DNA of 64,000 nucleotides from Flavobacterium luteolum (GTDB lineage: Bacteria; Bacteroidota; Bacteroidia; Flavobacteriales; Flavobacteriaceae): positions 1,240,001 through 1,304,000 of the forward strand of contig NZ_CP114286.1 of assembly GCF_027111275.1 (NCBI RefSeq), given 5' to 3'. Shown in pieces: positions 40,447-49,433 of this stretch (position 1 is its first letter; each line of letters begins with the position of its first letter). The notes beneath the pieces are model-generated. The model worked only from the letters and a program-made list of their open reading frames with translations. It had not been told where the DNA came from and did not search any database. The position numbers and the translations under genes were made by a program.

Positions 40447-41460
40447 ATGGAAATCCAATCCAATTTTTCTTTAAAAAAATATAATACTTTCGGCATTGAA
40501 GCCAGTGCTAAACAATTTGTTGCAGTTCATTCGATTGATGAATTGAAAACAGTTTTAACAGCAAACAAAAACGAGAAAAAATTCATTTTGGGCGGTGGCA
40601 GCAATATGCTTTTAACAAAAGATATTGAGGCGCTGGTTATTCATATCGACTTAAAAGGCAAAAAAATAATTAAAGAAGACGACGATTTTGTTTGGGTCGA
40701 AAGTCAAGCTGGAGAAACTTGGCATGATTTTGTACTTTGGACCATTGACAATAATTTTGGAGGATTAGAGAATATGTCTCTTATTCCAGGAAATGTCGGC
40801 ACAACTCCAGTGCAAAATATTGGCGCTTACGGAACTGAGATAAAAGACACTTTTGTTTCTTGCGAAGCCATGAATATTGCAACTCAGGAAATGAAAACTT
40901 TCGACAATGTCGAATGTAATTTTGGCTACCGCGAAAGCATTTTCAAACATGAAGTAAAAGATCAATATATCATTACTTCGGTTATTTTTAAACTGACTAA
41001 GCGTAATCATAAAATCAACACCTCTTACGGAGATATTTTGGCAGAATTGGCTAAAAACAATATTACAGAGCCAACATTAAAAGATGTTAGCAATGCTGTA
41101 ATTGCCATCAGACAAAGCAAACTTCCTGATCCGAAAGAATTAGGAAATAGCGGAAGCTTCTTTAAAAATCCGATTTTATTGAAATCTGATTTTGAGAAAA
41201 TCCACCAGAAATTTCCAGAAATGAAATTCTACGAAGTTTCAGAAACTGAAGTAAAAGTTCCAGCAGGATGGCTAATTGAACAAGCAGGTTTTAAAGGAAA
41301 ACGTTTTGGAGATGCAGGAGTTCATAAAAATCAAGCTTTAGTTTTGGTAAATTACGGAAACGCAACAGGGCAAGAAATTTTAGCCGTTTCTAAAGAAGTT
41401 CAGAAAACAGTTTTTGAAAAATTCGGCATTCAAATCGAAGCGGAAGTGAATGTGATTTAA
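40447..41460 (+). CDS. murB: UDP-N-acetylenolpyruvoylglucosamine reductase
   Basis: 337 aa, type I MurB. FAD-binding LGGGSNMLLTKD, GLENMSLIPGNVGTTPVQNIGAYG, then the active-site region GNSGSFFKNP (Ser that protonates the substrate) and AGWLIEQAGFKGKRFGDAGVHKNQALVLVN. It reduces enolpyruvyl-UDP-GlcNAc with NADPH to make UDP-MurNAc, the second committed step of peptidoglycan synthesis. It stands alone with its own promoter. Confidence 0.97.
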   Translation: MEIQSNFSLKKYNTFGIEASAKQFVAVHSIDELKTVLTANKNEKKFILGGGSNMLLTKDIEALVIHIDLKGKKIIKEDDDFVWVESQAGETWHDFVLWTIDNNFGGLENMSLIPGNVGTTPVQNIGAYGTEIKDTFVSCEAMNIATQEMKTFDNVECNFGYRESIFKHEVKDQYIITSVIFKLTKRNHKINTSYGDILAELAKNNITEPTLKDVSNAVIAIRQSKLPDPKELGNSGSFFKNPILLKSDFEKIHQKFPEMKFYEVSETEVKVPAGWLIEQAGFKGKRFGDAGVHKNQALVLVNYGNATGQEILAVSKEVQKTVFEKFGIQIEAEVNVI

Positions 41461-41498
41461 AACATAAACTTCACCAACTCTGACAAATTTGGAATTCA

Positions 41499-41566
41499 TT
41501 GTCAGACTGAGCGGAGTCGAAGTCCATTCAAAGAGTAAAACATTTCGACTACGCTCAATGTGACAA
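41499..41566. repeat. GAGCGGAGTCGAA-family inverted repeat
   Basis: The left arm (41499-41523, with GACTGAGCGGAGTCGAAGT) and the right arm (41540-41566, with ACATTTCGACTACGCTCAAT) pair over most positions, with four mismatches. The loop is about 16 nt. It sits between murB and the PaiB-like gene. Confidence 0.75.
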
Positions 41567-41586
41567 ACGAAATAAAACATCAGAAA

Positions 41587-42201
41587 ATGTATACACCAGA
41601 TTTATACAAAAACGAAAATCAGGAAGAAATAAGAGCTTTTCTAAAAGAAAATAGTTTCGGAATCCTGATTAATCAAACTAACGGAAAATTATGTGCAACG
41701 CATGTTCCGATAGAATTGGAATTGAATGCTGATGGAAAAGAAATCTTGCAAGGACATATTTCAAAATTAAATCCGCAAGCAGAAGGTTTTGTGGCAAATG
41801 ACCAAGTTTTGGCTGTATTTACTGGTCCGCACAGTTATATTTCATCTTCTTGGTATGATCATGAAAATGTTCCGACTTGGAATTATATAGCCGTACATGT
41901 TTATGGAAAAATCAAGATTGTTGATTACGAAACTTCGGTAGAACAATTAAAAAAGCTTGTAGACAAATACGAAGTAAATTCTAAAAATCCTGTACGTGTT
42001 GAAGATTTATCTGAAAAAACAATGCGTGAAGCCCGAGGAATATTTGGTTTTGAAGTAGAAATTGAAGAAATTCAAGCAACCAAAAAACTCTCCCAAAATC
42101 GAGACGACCATAATTACAAAAACATAATTTCGGAATTGGAAAAAACCGAAAACCCTCAGTCTATTGCTGTTGCAAAAGAAATGTCGAAATGCCGAAAGTA
42201 A
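41587..42201 (+). CDS. PaiB-like FMN-binding protein
   Basis: 204 aa from the ATG at 41587; an earlier in-frame start would read into the hairpin. PaiB/FMN-binding split-barrel motifs: MYTPDLYKNENQEEIRAFL, SFGILINQTNGKLCATHVPIELE, QVLAVFTGPHSYISSSWYDHENVPTWNYIAVHVYGKI. The B. subtilis homologue PaiB is a negative regulator of proteases and sporulation. In most other bacteria the role is unknown, possibly a flavin reductase. It is followed by a well-formed promoter for the next gene. Confidence 0.88.
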   Translation: MYTPDLYKNENQEEIRAFLKENSFGILINQTNGKLCATHVPIELELNADGKEILQGHISKLNPQAEGFVANDQVLAVFTGPHSYISSSWYDHENVPTWNYIAVHVYGKIKIVDYETSVEQLKKLVDKYEVNSKNPVRVEDLSEKTMREARGIFGFEVEIEEIQATKKLSQNRDDHNYKNIISELEKTENPQSIAVAKEMSKCRK

Positions 42202-42215
42202 ATCGGTTTTAGCTA

Positions 42216-42245
42216 TTGAATTTAGCGAATTGATAAGTACATTTG
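42216..42245 (+). promoter_or_regulatory. promoter of the GT2-sigma pair (-33 TTG, -7 TACATTTG)
   Basis: TTG (42216-42218), 19 bp, then TACATTTG (42238-42245). Both elements and the spacing fit the Bacteroidota promoter consensus. It is one of the two full matches found in the window, and begins 14 bp after the PaiB-like stop codon. Confidence 0.65.
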
Positions 42246-42285
42246 CAGTCGCAAAACGTGAAATTAATAGAATCAAATAAATCAG

Positions 42286-43392
42286 ATGCTTATATACATA
42301 TTTTACTTTTTTATTGCTGTAGTTGCAGTTCAACTTTTTTATTATCTCGGAGTTTTTGGAAAATTTGCATTTGCCAAACCTCAGCATGTGAAGCCTAAAA
42401 ATCTTCCTGTTTCTGTAATTGTGTGCGCTAAAAACGAAGAAGAGAATGTAAAAAAATATATTCCGCTTTTGGCACAGCAAGATTATCCTGATTTTGAAAT
42501 TGTCTTAATTGACGATGCATCCAGCGATGAAACTCTTGAGGTTTTTGAAGAATTTGAAAAAGAATTTTCTAATATCCGTTTGGTAAAAGTTGAAAATAAC
42601 GAAGCATTTTGGGGAAACAAAAAATACGCCTTAACACTTGGAATAAAAGCTGCTAAAAAAGATTATTTACTTTTTACAGATGCTGATTGTTTTCCGAGTT
42701 CTAAAGATTGGATTACTTCTATGGCTTCGCAATTTACCATGAATAAAACAATCGTTTTAGGTTATGGAGGTTACGAAAAAGTAGAGCGTTCATTCCTAAA
42801 CAAAATCATTCGTTTCGAAACAATTTTAACTGCGATTCAATATTTTTCGTGGGCAAAAATGGGTCTTCCATACATGGGAGTCGGCAGAAATCTTGCTTAT
42901 AAAAAAGAAGAATTCTTTAATGTAAATGGCTTTATTGACCACATCCAGATTCGTTCTGGCGACGACGATTTGTTCATTAATCAGGCAGCCAATAAAACCA
43001 ACACTACTATTTCTTATACACCTGAGAGTTTTACTTATTCAGAACCTAAGAAAACATACAAAGAATGGTTTACTCAAAAAAGAAGACATATTTCTACTGC
43101 AGAGCATTATAAGTTTTTTGATAAAATGCAACTGGGATTATTCTTCCTTTCACAATTATTCTTCTTTATATTAGTTATTATATTATTAGCATTTCAATTT
43201 CAATGGATCGCTGTACTGGCAATTTTAGCAACTCGCTATACTGTTGTATGGATCGTAATTGGATGTTCAGCAGGAAAATTAAAAGAAAAAGATATTAAAA
43301 TTTGGTTTCCAGTTGTTGAGATAGCGCTTATATTAACGCAAATTAATATCTTTATAACTAATATCTTTTCAAAACCGGTATATTGGAAATAA
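42286..43392 (+). CDS. membrane GT2-family glycosyltransferase
   Basis: 368 aa. One N-terminal membrane helix and three near the C-terminus flank a GT-A domain: PVSVIVCAKNEEENVKKYIPLL, IVLIDDASSDETLEVF, LLFTDADCFPSSKDW (DxD-like metal site) and WFTQKRRHISTAEHYKF (QxxRW-like). This is the plan of processive or polyisoprenol-linked glycosyltransferases. The acceptor is unknown. Its last codons overlap the start of the sigma-factor gene by 10 bp, so the two are co-expressed. Confidence 0.9.
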   Translation: MLIYIFYFFIAVVAVQLFYYLGVFGKFAFAKPQHVKPKNLPVSVIVCAKNEEENVKKYIPLLAQQDYPDFEIVLIDDASSDETLEVFEEFEKEFSNIRLVKVENNEAFWGNKKYALTLGIKAAKKDYLLFTDADCFPSSKDWITSMASQFTMNKTIVLGYGGYEKVERSFLNKIIRFETILTAIQYFSWAKMGLPYMGVGRNLAYKKEEFFNVNGFIDHIQIRSGDDDLFINQAANKTNTTISYTPESFTYSEPKKTYKEWFTQKRRHISTAEHYKFFDKMQLGLFFLSQLFFFILVIILLAFQFQWIAVLAILATRYTVVWIVIGCSAGKLKEKDIKIWFPVVEIALILTQINIFITNIFSKPVYWK

Positions 43393-43934
43393 ATTCTAAA
43401 ATAGAAAAAGCAAAAAAAGGCGATCAGATCGCCTTTACTTTTTTATTAGATCATTATTGGAATGAGGTGTATGCTTTTATGCTCAAACGTACCGAAAACG
43501 AAACCACCGCAGAAGATATTACAATAGAAACTTTCTCTAAGGCTTTTGACAAAATAGCCTCTTATAACTCAGAATTTCAGTTTAACACCTGGCTTATTGC
43601 CATTGCAAAAAATGTCTATATAGATTTACTTCGAAAAAAGAAAACCAATCTTTTTATAGAAATCACAGACAACGAAGATCAGCAGGCATACAACATTGCC
43701 GATCCTACTCCATCTGCAGAAGATGCTTTAATTAAAGAACAGAATCTTTCCCGTCTGCTCTTATGCATCAAAGAACTCAAACCACATTATCAAGAAGTAA
43801 TTCAGCTTCGTTATTTTCAGGAAATGTCTTATCAGGAAATTGCTGCTAAGATTGACGAACCATTAAGCAGCGTTAAAGTAAAACTTTTGCGCGCTAAAAA
43901 ATTATTAGCCGAAATTATCGAACGTAATAGATAA
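43383..43934 (+). CDS. ECF-type RNA polymerase sigma factor
   Basis: 183 aa from a TTG start that overlaps the previous gene by 10 bp; there is no earlier ATG. Region 2: DQIAFTFLLDHYWNEVYAFMLKRTENETTAEDITIETFSKAFDKI, then FNTWLIAIAKNVYIDLLRKKK. Region 4: YQEVIQLRYFQEMSYQEIAAKIDEPLSSVKVKLLRAKKLLAEI. No anti-sigma factor gene is adjacent, so control is probably by its own transcription or through a distant partner. Downstream targets are unknown. Confidence 0.93.
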   Translation: MEINSKIEKAKKGDQIAFTFLLDHYWNEVYAFMLKRTENETTAEDITIETFSKAFDKIASYNSEFQFNTWLIAIAKNVYIDLLRKKKTNLFIEITDNEDQQAYNIADPTPSAEDALIKEQNLSRLLLCIKELKPHYQEVIQLRYFQEMSYQEIAAKIDEPLSSVKVKLLRAKKLLAEIIERNR

Positions 43935-44093
43935 TTTATTATCTTTAATCAAAGAATAAATTATTCTCATATTTATTCTTAAAAATAATACATTTTGACA
44001 AACATTAAAAACTACAACATTTACGTTGTTAGCTCAAACCTAAACCTTTTCTGCGTATGATTTAAAGTTACTTAACCTTAAAACCCAAAAATT

Positions 44094-44918
44094 ATGTCTA
44101 AATTAAGCATTTATGAAAACAAGTGGACCGATCTTGTTTTCGAGAACAAAAACAAAGAATATGGCGCATATCAATTACGCCAGGAGAATTCCAAAAATTC
44201 TGTTACAGCTCTCTTTATGGGTTTATTGTTAATAACGGCTTTAGGAAGTGCACCTGTACTTATTAGCAAATTAAAGACTTCGTCTGTTGAAGTCGAACCA
44301 GAACCTAGGATTTACGAACCTACAATTGTACACGTTGATCCAACTGTTGTACCGCCGCCACCTGCCCCGCCTGCGCCTATGGTTGAACAAACTGCAGCAA
44401 GCCAAACAGAAGCGGTTCAACTAACCAATCCTGTAATAGTAACAACAAAAGAAGCTGTTAAGGAAATCGCTCCTAATACAGAAAATGCACCAGTTGTAGA
44501 AAATGCTTCTGGAACAGGAACTGCCACTAATACCTTACCTACAACAGGAGGCGGAGGAAATGGCGAAGTTGCTTCGGTTGCACCACCAAGCAATGATCCT
44601 GTTTCTACTGCGATTTTGGATAAACTTCCAGAATTCCCAGGTGGAATTGCTCAGTTTTACAAGTACGTTGGAAACAATTTCCATAGACCAGAACTTGACG
44701 TAGAAAAAACACTAAGAGTGTATGTTTCTTTTGTCGTTGAAAAAGACGGATCGATCACCGACATTATTGTTAAAAATGATCCAGGTTACGGAATGGGAAA
44801 AGAAGCCATTAGAGTTTTAAAATCATTAAAAACGAAATGGGCTCCAGGAATTCTAGACGGAAAACCAGTGAGAACGGCATATAACCTTCCTATCACAATA
44901 AAAACAGAAGTAGAATAA
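44094..44918 (+). CDS. TonB-like energy transducer
   Basis: 274 aa. Cytoplasmic N-terminus, one membrane helix (about 38-58), a Pro/Glu/Val-rich periplasmic linker (PEPRIYEPTIVHVDPTVVPP, PPPAPPAPMVE) and a C-terminal TonB domain (LDKLPEFPGGIAQFYKYVGNNFHRP, then RVYVSFVVEKDGSITDIIVKN). The linker is extended with Thr/Gly/Asn. It transmits proton-motive force to TonB-dependent outer-membrane transporters such as SusC. No exbB/exbD genes are near. A terminator follows. Confidence 0.94.
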   Translation: MSKLSIYENKWTDLVFENKNKEYGAYQLRQENSKNSVTALFMGLLLITALGSAPVLISKLKTSSVEVEPEPRIYEPTIVHVDPTVVPPPPAPPAPMVEQTAASQTEAVQLTNPVIVTTKEAVKEIAPNTENAPVVENASGTGTATNTLPTTGGGGNGEVASVAPPSNDPVSTAILDKLPEFPGGIAQFYKYVGNNFHRPELDVEKTLRVYVSFVVEKDGSITDIIVKNDPGYGMGKEAIRVLKSLKTKWAPGILDGKPVRTAYNLPITIKTEVE

Positions 44919-44940
44919 TATAAATATTTTGAAAAGTAAA

Positions 44941-44968
44941 AGCAGAACTTAGGTTCTGCTTTTTTTGT
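44941..44968 (+). terminator. terminator after the tonB-like gene
   Basis: AGCAGAAC-TTAG-GTTCTGCT, an 8-bp stem with 4-nt loop, then a T-run. Confidence 0.85.
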
Positions 44969-45007
44969 TACATTTAATTTATTAATCAAAATTAAAAAAC
45001 CAACTCA

Positions 45008-45745
45008 ATGCCCTTCACTTTTTCCCATCCTGCAATAATTCTTCCCTTGAGATATTTACCAAAATCATGGTTTTCAATAACAGCATTAATAATCGGAAGC
45101 TTAACTCCTGATTTTGAATATTTTCTCCGAATGAAAGTTAAAAGCGATTATAGTCATACTTTAAATGGTATTTTTTGGTTTGATTTACCTCTTGCCCTTT
45201 TGCTAACTTTTCTCTTTCACAATCTAACCCGAAATCTTTTATTTGAAAATCTACCGTCATTCATAAAAAACAGAATTCTAGTTTTCACAGATTTTAATTG
45301 GAATATTTATTTTAAAAGAAATTGGCTTATCGTCTTAATTTCTTTATTAATTGGAATATTCTCTCATATTTTTTGGGATGCTTTTACACATAAACATGGC
45401 TTTTTTGTCAACCACATTGAAACTTTACAAAACACAATTCCAATTTTTGGAAATGAAATTCCGCTATGGAAAATAGCTCAGCATTCAAGCACCCTAATTG
45501 GAACTATTATCCTATTAATAATTTTCATTAAGCTTCCAACAAAATTTACTTCTCAAACCTCAATCAACAAACTTTATTGGATTTCTGCGATTTTGTTTAC
45601 AATAGCAATTTTATTCACGAGATTCATAATAAATCCAAAAGCTCTGAACATTGGAAATTTAGTTGTGTCCTTTATAGCATCTTTTTTACTTTCAATAACA
45701 GTGATTCCATTAATAATTAAATTCAAATCAATTCAAAAAAAATAA
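45008..45745 (+). CDS. DUF4184 membrane protein
   Basis: 245 aa, six predicted membrane helices. The start MPFTFSHPAIILPLRYLPK, with ALIIGSLTPDFEYFLRMKV and later GIFSHIFWDAFTHKHGFF, matches DUF4184. The conserved His and Asp residues (SHPA, PDFEYF, SHIFWDAFTH) recall the YdjM/metal-dependent hydrolase-like membrane families, so a metal site is possible. No function is established. Confidence 0.9.
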   Translation: MPFTFSHPAIILPLRYLPKSWFSITALIIGSLTPDFEYFLRMKVKSDYSHTLNGIFWFDLPLALLLTFLFHNLTRNLLFENLPSFIKNRILVFTDFNWNIYFKRNWLIVLISLLIGIFSHIFWDAFTHKHGFFVNHIETLQNTIPIFGNEIPLWKIAQHSSTLIGTIILLIIFIKLPTKFTSQTSINKLYWISAILFTIAILFTRFIINPKALNIGNLVVSFIASFLLSITVIPLIIKFKSIQKK

Positions 45746-45807
45746 CAAAATCCACTACATTTACTCCTTCAAAACAGAAATCATTTTAACTAAATTAAAA
45801 CAGAATA

Positions 45808-46188
45808 ATGGGAATATTTTCAGCCATTCTTGGCAATGCAGGTTCAGTAAGCCAAGAAGATTTAATTAAAAAATACGGACAGCTTTTAACTGCAAATGAA
45901 GAAATCGAAATGGGATTCAAACTTATTCGTGACACCTTCATTTTTACCAATAAAAGATTAATCTTAGTAGATGTACAAGGAATCACAGGAAGCAAAACAG
46001 AATATAAGTCTATTGGCTACAAAAGCATTACGAGATTCAGCGTAGAAACTGCAGGAACTTTTGATTTGGATGCCGAACTAAAAATATGGATTTCAAGCGA
46101 ACAACACCCAAGCATTGTAAAACAATTCAATAAATCGGTTAATGTTTATGAAGTGCAAAAGATTCTTGCTTTTCATGTATTAGGATAA
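45808..46188 (+). CDS. bacterial PH-domain protein
   Basis: 126 aa, a single bacterial PH domain (bPH_1). ANEEIEMGFKLIRDTFIFTNKRLILVDVQGITGSKTEYKSIGYKSITRFSVETAG is the hallmark FTNKRLI with the following beta-strand. Such proteins may bind lipids or protein partners; their role is unknown. It ends at a bidirectional terminator. Confidence 0.9.
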   Translation: MGIFSAILGNAGSVSQEDLIKKYGQLLTANEEIEMGFKLIRDTFIFTNKRLILVDVQGITGSKTEYKSIGYKSITRFSVETAGTFDLDAELKIWISSEQHPSIVKQFNKSVNVYEVQKILAFHVLG

Positions 46189-46196
46189 AAAAAATA

Positions 46197-46226
46197 AACC
46201 CAGCAAACAGAAATTTGCTGGGTTTT
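46197..46226. terminator. bidirectional terminator between PH gene and M48 gene
   Basis: AACCCAGCAAA and TTTGCTGGGTT form an 11-bp stem with A-run on the left and T-run on the right, serving genes on both strands. Confidence 0.85.
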
Positions 46227-46245
46227 ATACTTTAAGAGACAACTC

Positions 46246-47121
46246 TTATTTCTTTTTCGTTGTAGTTGTTTTCTTTGTGGTTGTAGTTGCTTTTTTAGTG
46301 GTAGTTACAGGAACTGTATTTACAATTTTCTGTTGCACATACGGTTTATACAAACCATCTTTTTCTGCTCTTTTCTTAGCATCATCTGCTCTTTTTTTAG
46401 AATCAGGGTGCGAACTCATCATCTGATCAATAAATGAAGCCTGAGACCCTTCACTCATTTTTGCCAAAATTCTAAAAGCCGATTCTTCAGCATTTACATC
46501 ATAACCGTTTTTCTTCATGAAGTTGTAAGCAAACAAATCTGCTTCCGACTCTTGTTTACGGCTGTACTTACTATCAATAATTGCGCTTCCAATTTTCCCA
46601 AGCTGACTGTCTGTAACTGTTGCCACAGTCGCCGATTGAGAAGCCGCTCCATCCATTAAAGCTTCTTTCTGATAAGCTGCACGAATAGCATCTCTAGAAT
46701 CGTTGTTTGCTACGTGCCCAATCTCATGTCCGATTACCGCAACGAGCTCATTATCATCCATAATATCCATTAATCCAGAATAAACACGAACGCTTCCATC
46801 TGCGGTTGCAAAAGCATTCACTTCTTTCAATTTATATACTTTATAGTTTAAAGTAAATCCGTCTCCAGAAGCATGCTTTCCAAAAACACGATTTAATCTT
46901 AAAGTATAACCATCGGTTGGTCCAGCAATTTCATGCTCTGCATCTAATTTATCTACTGCTTCTTTAGATAATTTTGCCGCATCGGCATTACTGAAAGTAA
47001 AACCTGTAACTCCTTTTTGAACTGCTCCAATTGCTTTATCGCCAAAATTAATCTGTGCAGTCATTTTAGTTAAACCAAATGCTGTAAATAAAAGTCCTAC
47101 TATTATAAATTTCTTTTTCAT
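46246..47121 (-). CDS. M48-family metalloprotease (copy A)
   Basis: 291 aa with a signal peptide (no lipobox). Zinc-site motif HEIGH in AVIGHEIGHVANNDSRDA (about residues 131-135), third ligand Glu in RKQESEADLFAYNFMKKNG. The end is a Lys/Thr tail (KKATTTTKKTTTTKKK). It resembles BepA/LoiP-like periplasmic proteases that control outer-membrane proteins. It is paralogous to the gene at 47320 in tandem, both with own -7 element (here 47147-47154) and hairpin terminator. Confidence 0.93.
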   Translation of the reverse strand: MKKKFIIVGLLFTAFGLTKMTAQINFGDKAIGAVQKGVTGFTFSNADAAKLSKEAVDKLDAEHEIAGPTDGYTLRLNRVFGKHASGDGFTLNYKVYKLKEVNAFATADGSVRVYSGLMDIMDDNELVAVIGHEIGHVANNDSRDAIRAAYQKEALMDGAASQSATVATVTDSQLGKIGSAIIDSKYSRKQESEADLFAYNFMKKNGYDVNAEESAFRILAKMSEGSQASFIDQMMSSHPDSKKRADDAKKRAEKDGLYKPYVQQKIVNTVPVTTTKKATTTTKKTTTTKKK

Positions 47122-47146
47122 ATTTTTTATAATTACAATTTAACAA

Positions 47147-47154
47147 CAAATGTA
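47147..47154 (-). promoter_or_regulatory. -7 element for M48 copy A
   Basis: The minus strand reads TACATTTG, 25 bp before the start codon. Confidence 0.45.
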
Positions 47155-47272
47155 GCATAACAAAATGCTATTTTAATTTCACACAAAACTTGTTTTTCAA
47201 CAAATAAAGATAAAACATTTTTATGAGCTGATAATCAACCTACAGTGGATTTTGATTCTATCGTAAAAAGAA

Positions 47273-47305
47273 AAAACCGGTAAACTTTTTTGGTTTACCG
47301 GTTTT
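47273..47305 (-). terminator. terminator of M48 copy B
   Basis: AAAACCGGTAAAC and GTTTACCGGTTTT, a 13-bp stem with 7-nt loop. T-run on the minus strand; also symmetric on the plus strand. It separates the two M48 genes. Confidence 0.85.
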
Positions 47306-47319
47306 AAATCCTGTATTGC

Positions 47320-48192
47320 TTATTTCTTTTTTGCTGTACTTTTTTTCTTTGTTGTAGTAGTTGCTTTCTTCGTTTGTGTTACAGGAGCTGTATTATCAAT
47401 TTTCTGCTGTTCGTAAGCATGATACAATCCATCTTTTGTTGCTTTCTTTTTTGCTGTATCTGCTCTTTTTCCAGAATCAGGATGAGAACTCATCATCTTA
47501 GTCATAAAAGATGCCTCTGCTCCTTCACTTAAATTTTGAAGAATTCTAAAAGCCGATTCCACTGCATTCACATCATAGCCATTTCTTTTCATAAAATCAT
47601 AAGAAAAATCATCTGCTTCTGACTCTTGTTTTCTACTGTGTTTGCTATCTATCATAGCGCTTCCTAGTTGCCCCAATTGAGATTGAGTAAGAGTTTCTAT
47701 TTTTCCTGATTGCGATGACGCTGCATCTAGCAAAGCTTCTTTTTTATAAGCCGCTTTTATAGCATCTCTTGTATCATGATTAACAACATGCCCGATTTCA
47801 TGACCAATAACAGCTAGCAGCTGGTTATCATCCATAATATTCATTAAACCTGCAAATACACGAACACTTCCGTCGGCACATGCAAAAGCATTTATATCTT
47901 TTACTAGATACACCTTATAGTTTAAAGTAACTCCTTCGCTAGTAGTATGCTTTCCAAACAAACGATTTAAACGAATTGAATATCCATCTTTTGGATCGGC
48001 AACTGGATTGTTTGCATCCAATTCTGCAATAGATTGTTTAGCTAAAGCGGCTGCATCTGCATCACTAAAAGTAAATCCTGAAACACCTTTTCCTAAAGCC
48101 CCCATCGATTTATCTGAAAGTATCTGCGCATTTGTTTTGGTTAAACTTAAAATTGCAAATAAAACTCCTAATACAATAATTCTCTTTTTCAT
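47320..48192 (-). CDS. M48-family metalloprotease (copy B)
   Basis: 290 aa with signal peptide. HEIGH in AVIGHEIGHVVNHDTRDA, Glu ligand in RKQESEADDFSYDFMKRNG. The Lys-rich tail is TTKKKSTAKKK. Identity with copy A is high throughout (for example SAFRILQNLSEGAEASFMTKMMSSHPDSG against the SAFRILAKMSEG segment of A), so the pair arose by tandem duplication and then diverged. Its own -7 element (TAATTTTG on the minus strand) is at 48218-48225, and its stop is followed by a hairpin. Confidence 0.93.
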   Translation of the reverse strand: MKKRIIVLGVLFAILSLTKTNAQILSDKSMGALGKGVSGFTFSDADAAALAKQSIAELDANNPVADPKDGYSIRLNRLFGKHTTSEGVTLNYKVYLVKDINAFACADGSVRVFAGLMNIMDDNQLLAVIGHEIGHVVNHDTRDAIKAAYKKEALLDAASSQSGKIETLTQSQLGQLGSAMIDSKHSRKQESEADDFSYDFMKRNGYDVNAVESAFRILQNLSEGAEASFMTKMMSSHPDSGKRADTAKKKATKDGLYHAYEQQKIDNTAPVTQTKKATTTTKKKSTAKKK

Positions 48193-48217
48193 GGTTTTAA
48201 AGCTGTTAAATTAACAG

Positions 48218-48225
48218 CAAAATTA
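48218..48225 (-). promoter_or_regulatory. -7 element for M48 copy B
   Basis: The minus strand reads TAATTTTG, 25 bp before the ATG, the same distance as the -7 element of copy A. Confidence 0.45.
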
Positions 48226-48465
48226 CTACATAAATAATTTTACAAAATCCCAAGAAGCCAAATTTGTAACAGATTAAGCCTGAACTTTTATAATCCATAA
48301 AAACGAGACTCAAGATTAAAAATTTAAGCATAAATCAAAAAACAAATCTAAAATCACACTTAAAACCAAACTATTAACAATTGAATTAAATTATCATAAA
48401 TATTAACCACAAACAAGATATGCAAACGAAAAGCAAATAAACATCTCAAAATAAACTACATTCCG

Positions 48466-48473
48466 TATCTTTG
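48466..48473 (+). promoter_or_regulatory. -7 element for lipA
   Basis: TATCTTTG, a match to TAnnTTTG, 18 bp before the lipA ATG. Confidence 0.5.
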
Positions 48474-48491
48474 TACTTTGAACATTGATAT

Positions 48492-49358
48492 ATGGAAACA
48501 GTCGCTGAAAATATACCTACCACAAAACCAAAGTGGTTAAAAGTAAAATTACCTATCGGACAAAAATATACTGAACTTAGAGGTTTAGTTGATAAATATA
48601 GTTTAAATACCATTTGTACTTCGGGAAGCTGCCCAAATATGGGAGAATGCTGGGGCGAAGGAACAGCGACTTTTATGATTTTAGGAAATGTTTGCACTCG
48701 TTCTTGCGGATTCTGTGGTGTAAAAACCGGAAGACCTGAAACGGTAGATTGGGACGAACCTGAAAAAGTAGCTCGTTCTATTAAAATCATGAATATCAAA
48801 CATGCTGTTATTACTAGTGTTGACAGAGATGATTTGAAAGATGGAGGCTCTATTATTTGGATGGAAACTGTAAGAGCTATCCGTAGAATGAATCCGCAAA
48901 CTACTCTTGAAACTTTAATTCCAGATTTTCAAGGAATTGAAAGAAACATAGATCGAATTGTTGAGGCAAATCCTGAAGTGGTTTCTCATAACATGGAAAC
49001 TGTACGCCGTTTAACTCGCGAGGTTCGTATTCAGGCAAAATATGACAGAAGTTTAGAAGTGCTTCGCTATTTGAAAGAAAAAGGAATTAACAGAACTAAG
49101 TCTGGAATTATGCTTGGTCTTGGAGAAACAGAAGAAGAAGTTTTCCAGACTATGACCGATCTAAAAAATGCAAATGTTGATGTTGTAACAATTGGACAGT
49201 ATCTTCAGCCAAGTAAAAAACATCTTCCTGTAAAAGAATTTATCACGCCTGAACAATTTGCCAGATATGAAAAATTTGGTCGTGAGTTAGGTTTCAGACA
49301 TGTAGAAAGCGGACCTCTTGTTCGTTCTTCATACAAAGCACAAAAACATATTTTATAA
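48492..49358 (+). CDS. lipA: lipoyl synthase
   Basis: 288 aa. The auxiliary [4Fe-4S] cluster ligands are C42, C47 and C53 ([12 protein letters not shown]) and the radical-SAM cluster is C68, C72, C75 (CTRSCGFC). The C-terminal RSSYKAQ supplies the Ser ligand. [10 protein letters not shown] and [11 protein letters not shown] are also conserved. It inserts two sulfurs into octanoyl groups on lipoate-dependent enzymes. An inverted repeat follows, then gap. Confidence 0.97.
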   Translation: METVAENIPTTKPKWLKVKLPIGQKYTELRGLVDKYSLNTICTSGSCPNMGECWGEGTATFMILGNVCTRSCGFCGVKTGRPETVDWDEPEKVARSIKIMNIKHAVITSVDRDDLKDGGSIIWMETVRAIRRMNPQTTLETLIPDFQGIERNIDRIVEANPEVVSHNMETVRRLTREVRIQAKYDRSLEVLRYLKEKGINRTKSGIMLGLGETEEEVFQTMTDLKNANVDVVTIGQYLQPSKKHLPVKEFITPEQFARYEKFGRELGFRHVESGPLVRSSYKAQKHIL

Positions 49359-49363
49359 AAAAA

Positions 49364-49411
49364 GTTTAACCGTTTAATCGTTTAATTGTAAAACCGATTA
49401 AACGGTTAAAC
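49364..49411. repeat. GTTTAACCGTTTAATCG inverted repeat
   Basis: GTTTAACCGTTTAATCG (49364-49380) and CGATTAAACGGTTAAAC (49395-49411) are perfect 17-bp arms with a 14-nt loop. It lies between lipA and gap and may act as terminator or attenuator. Confidence 0.85.
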
Positions 49412-49433
49412 AATTAAACGAATAAATAAAACA

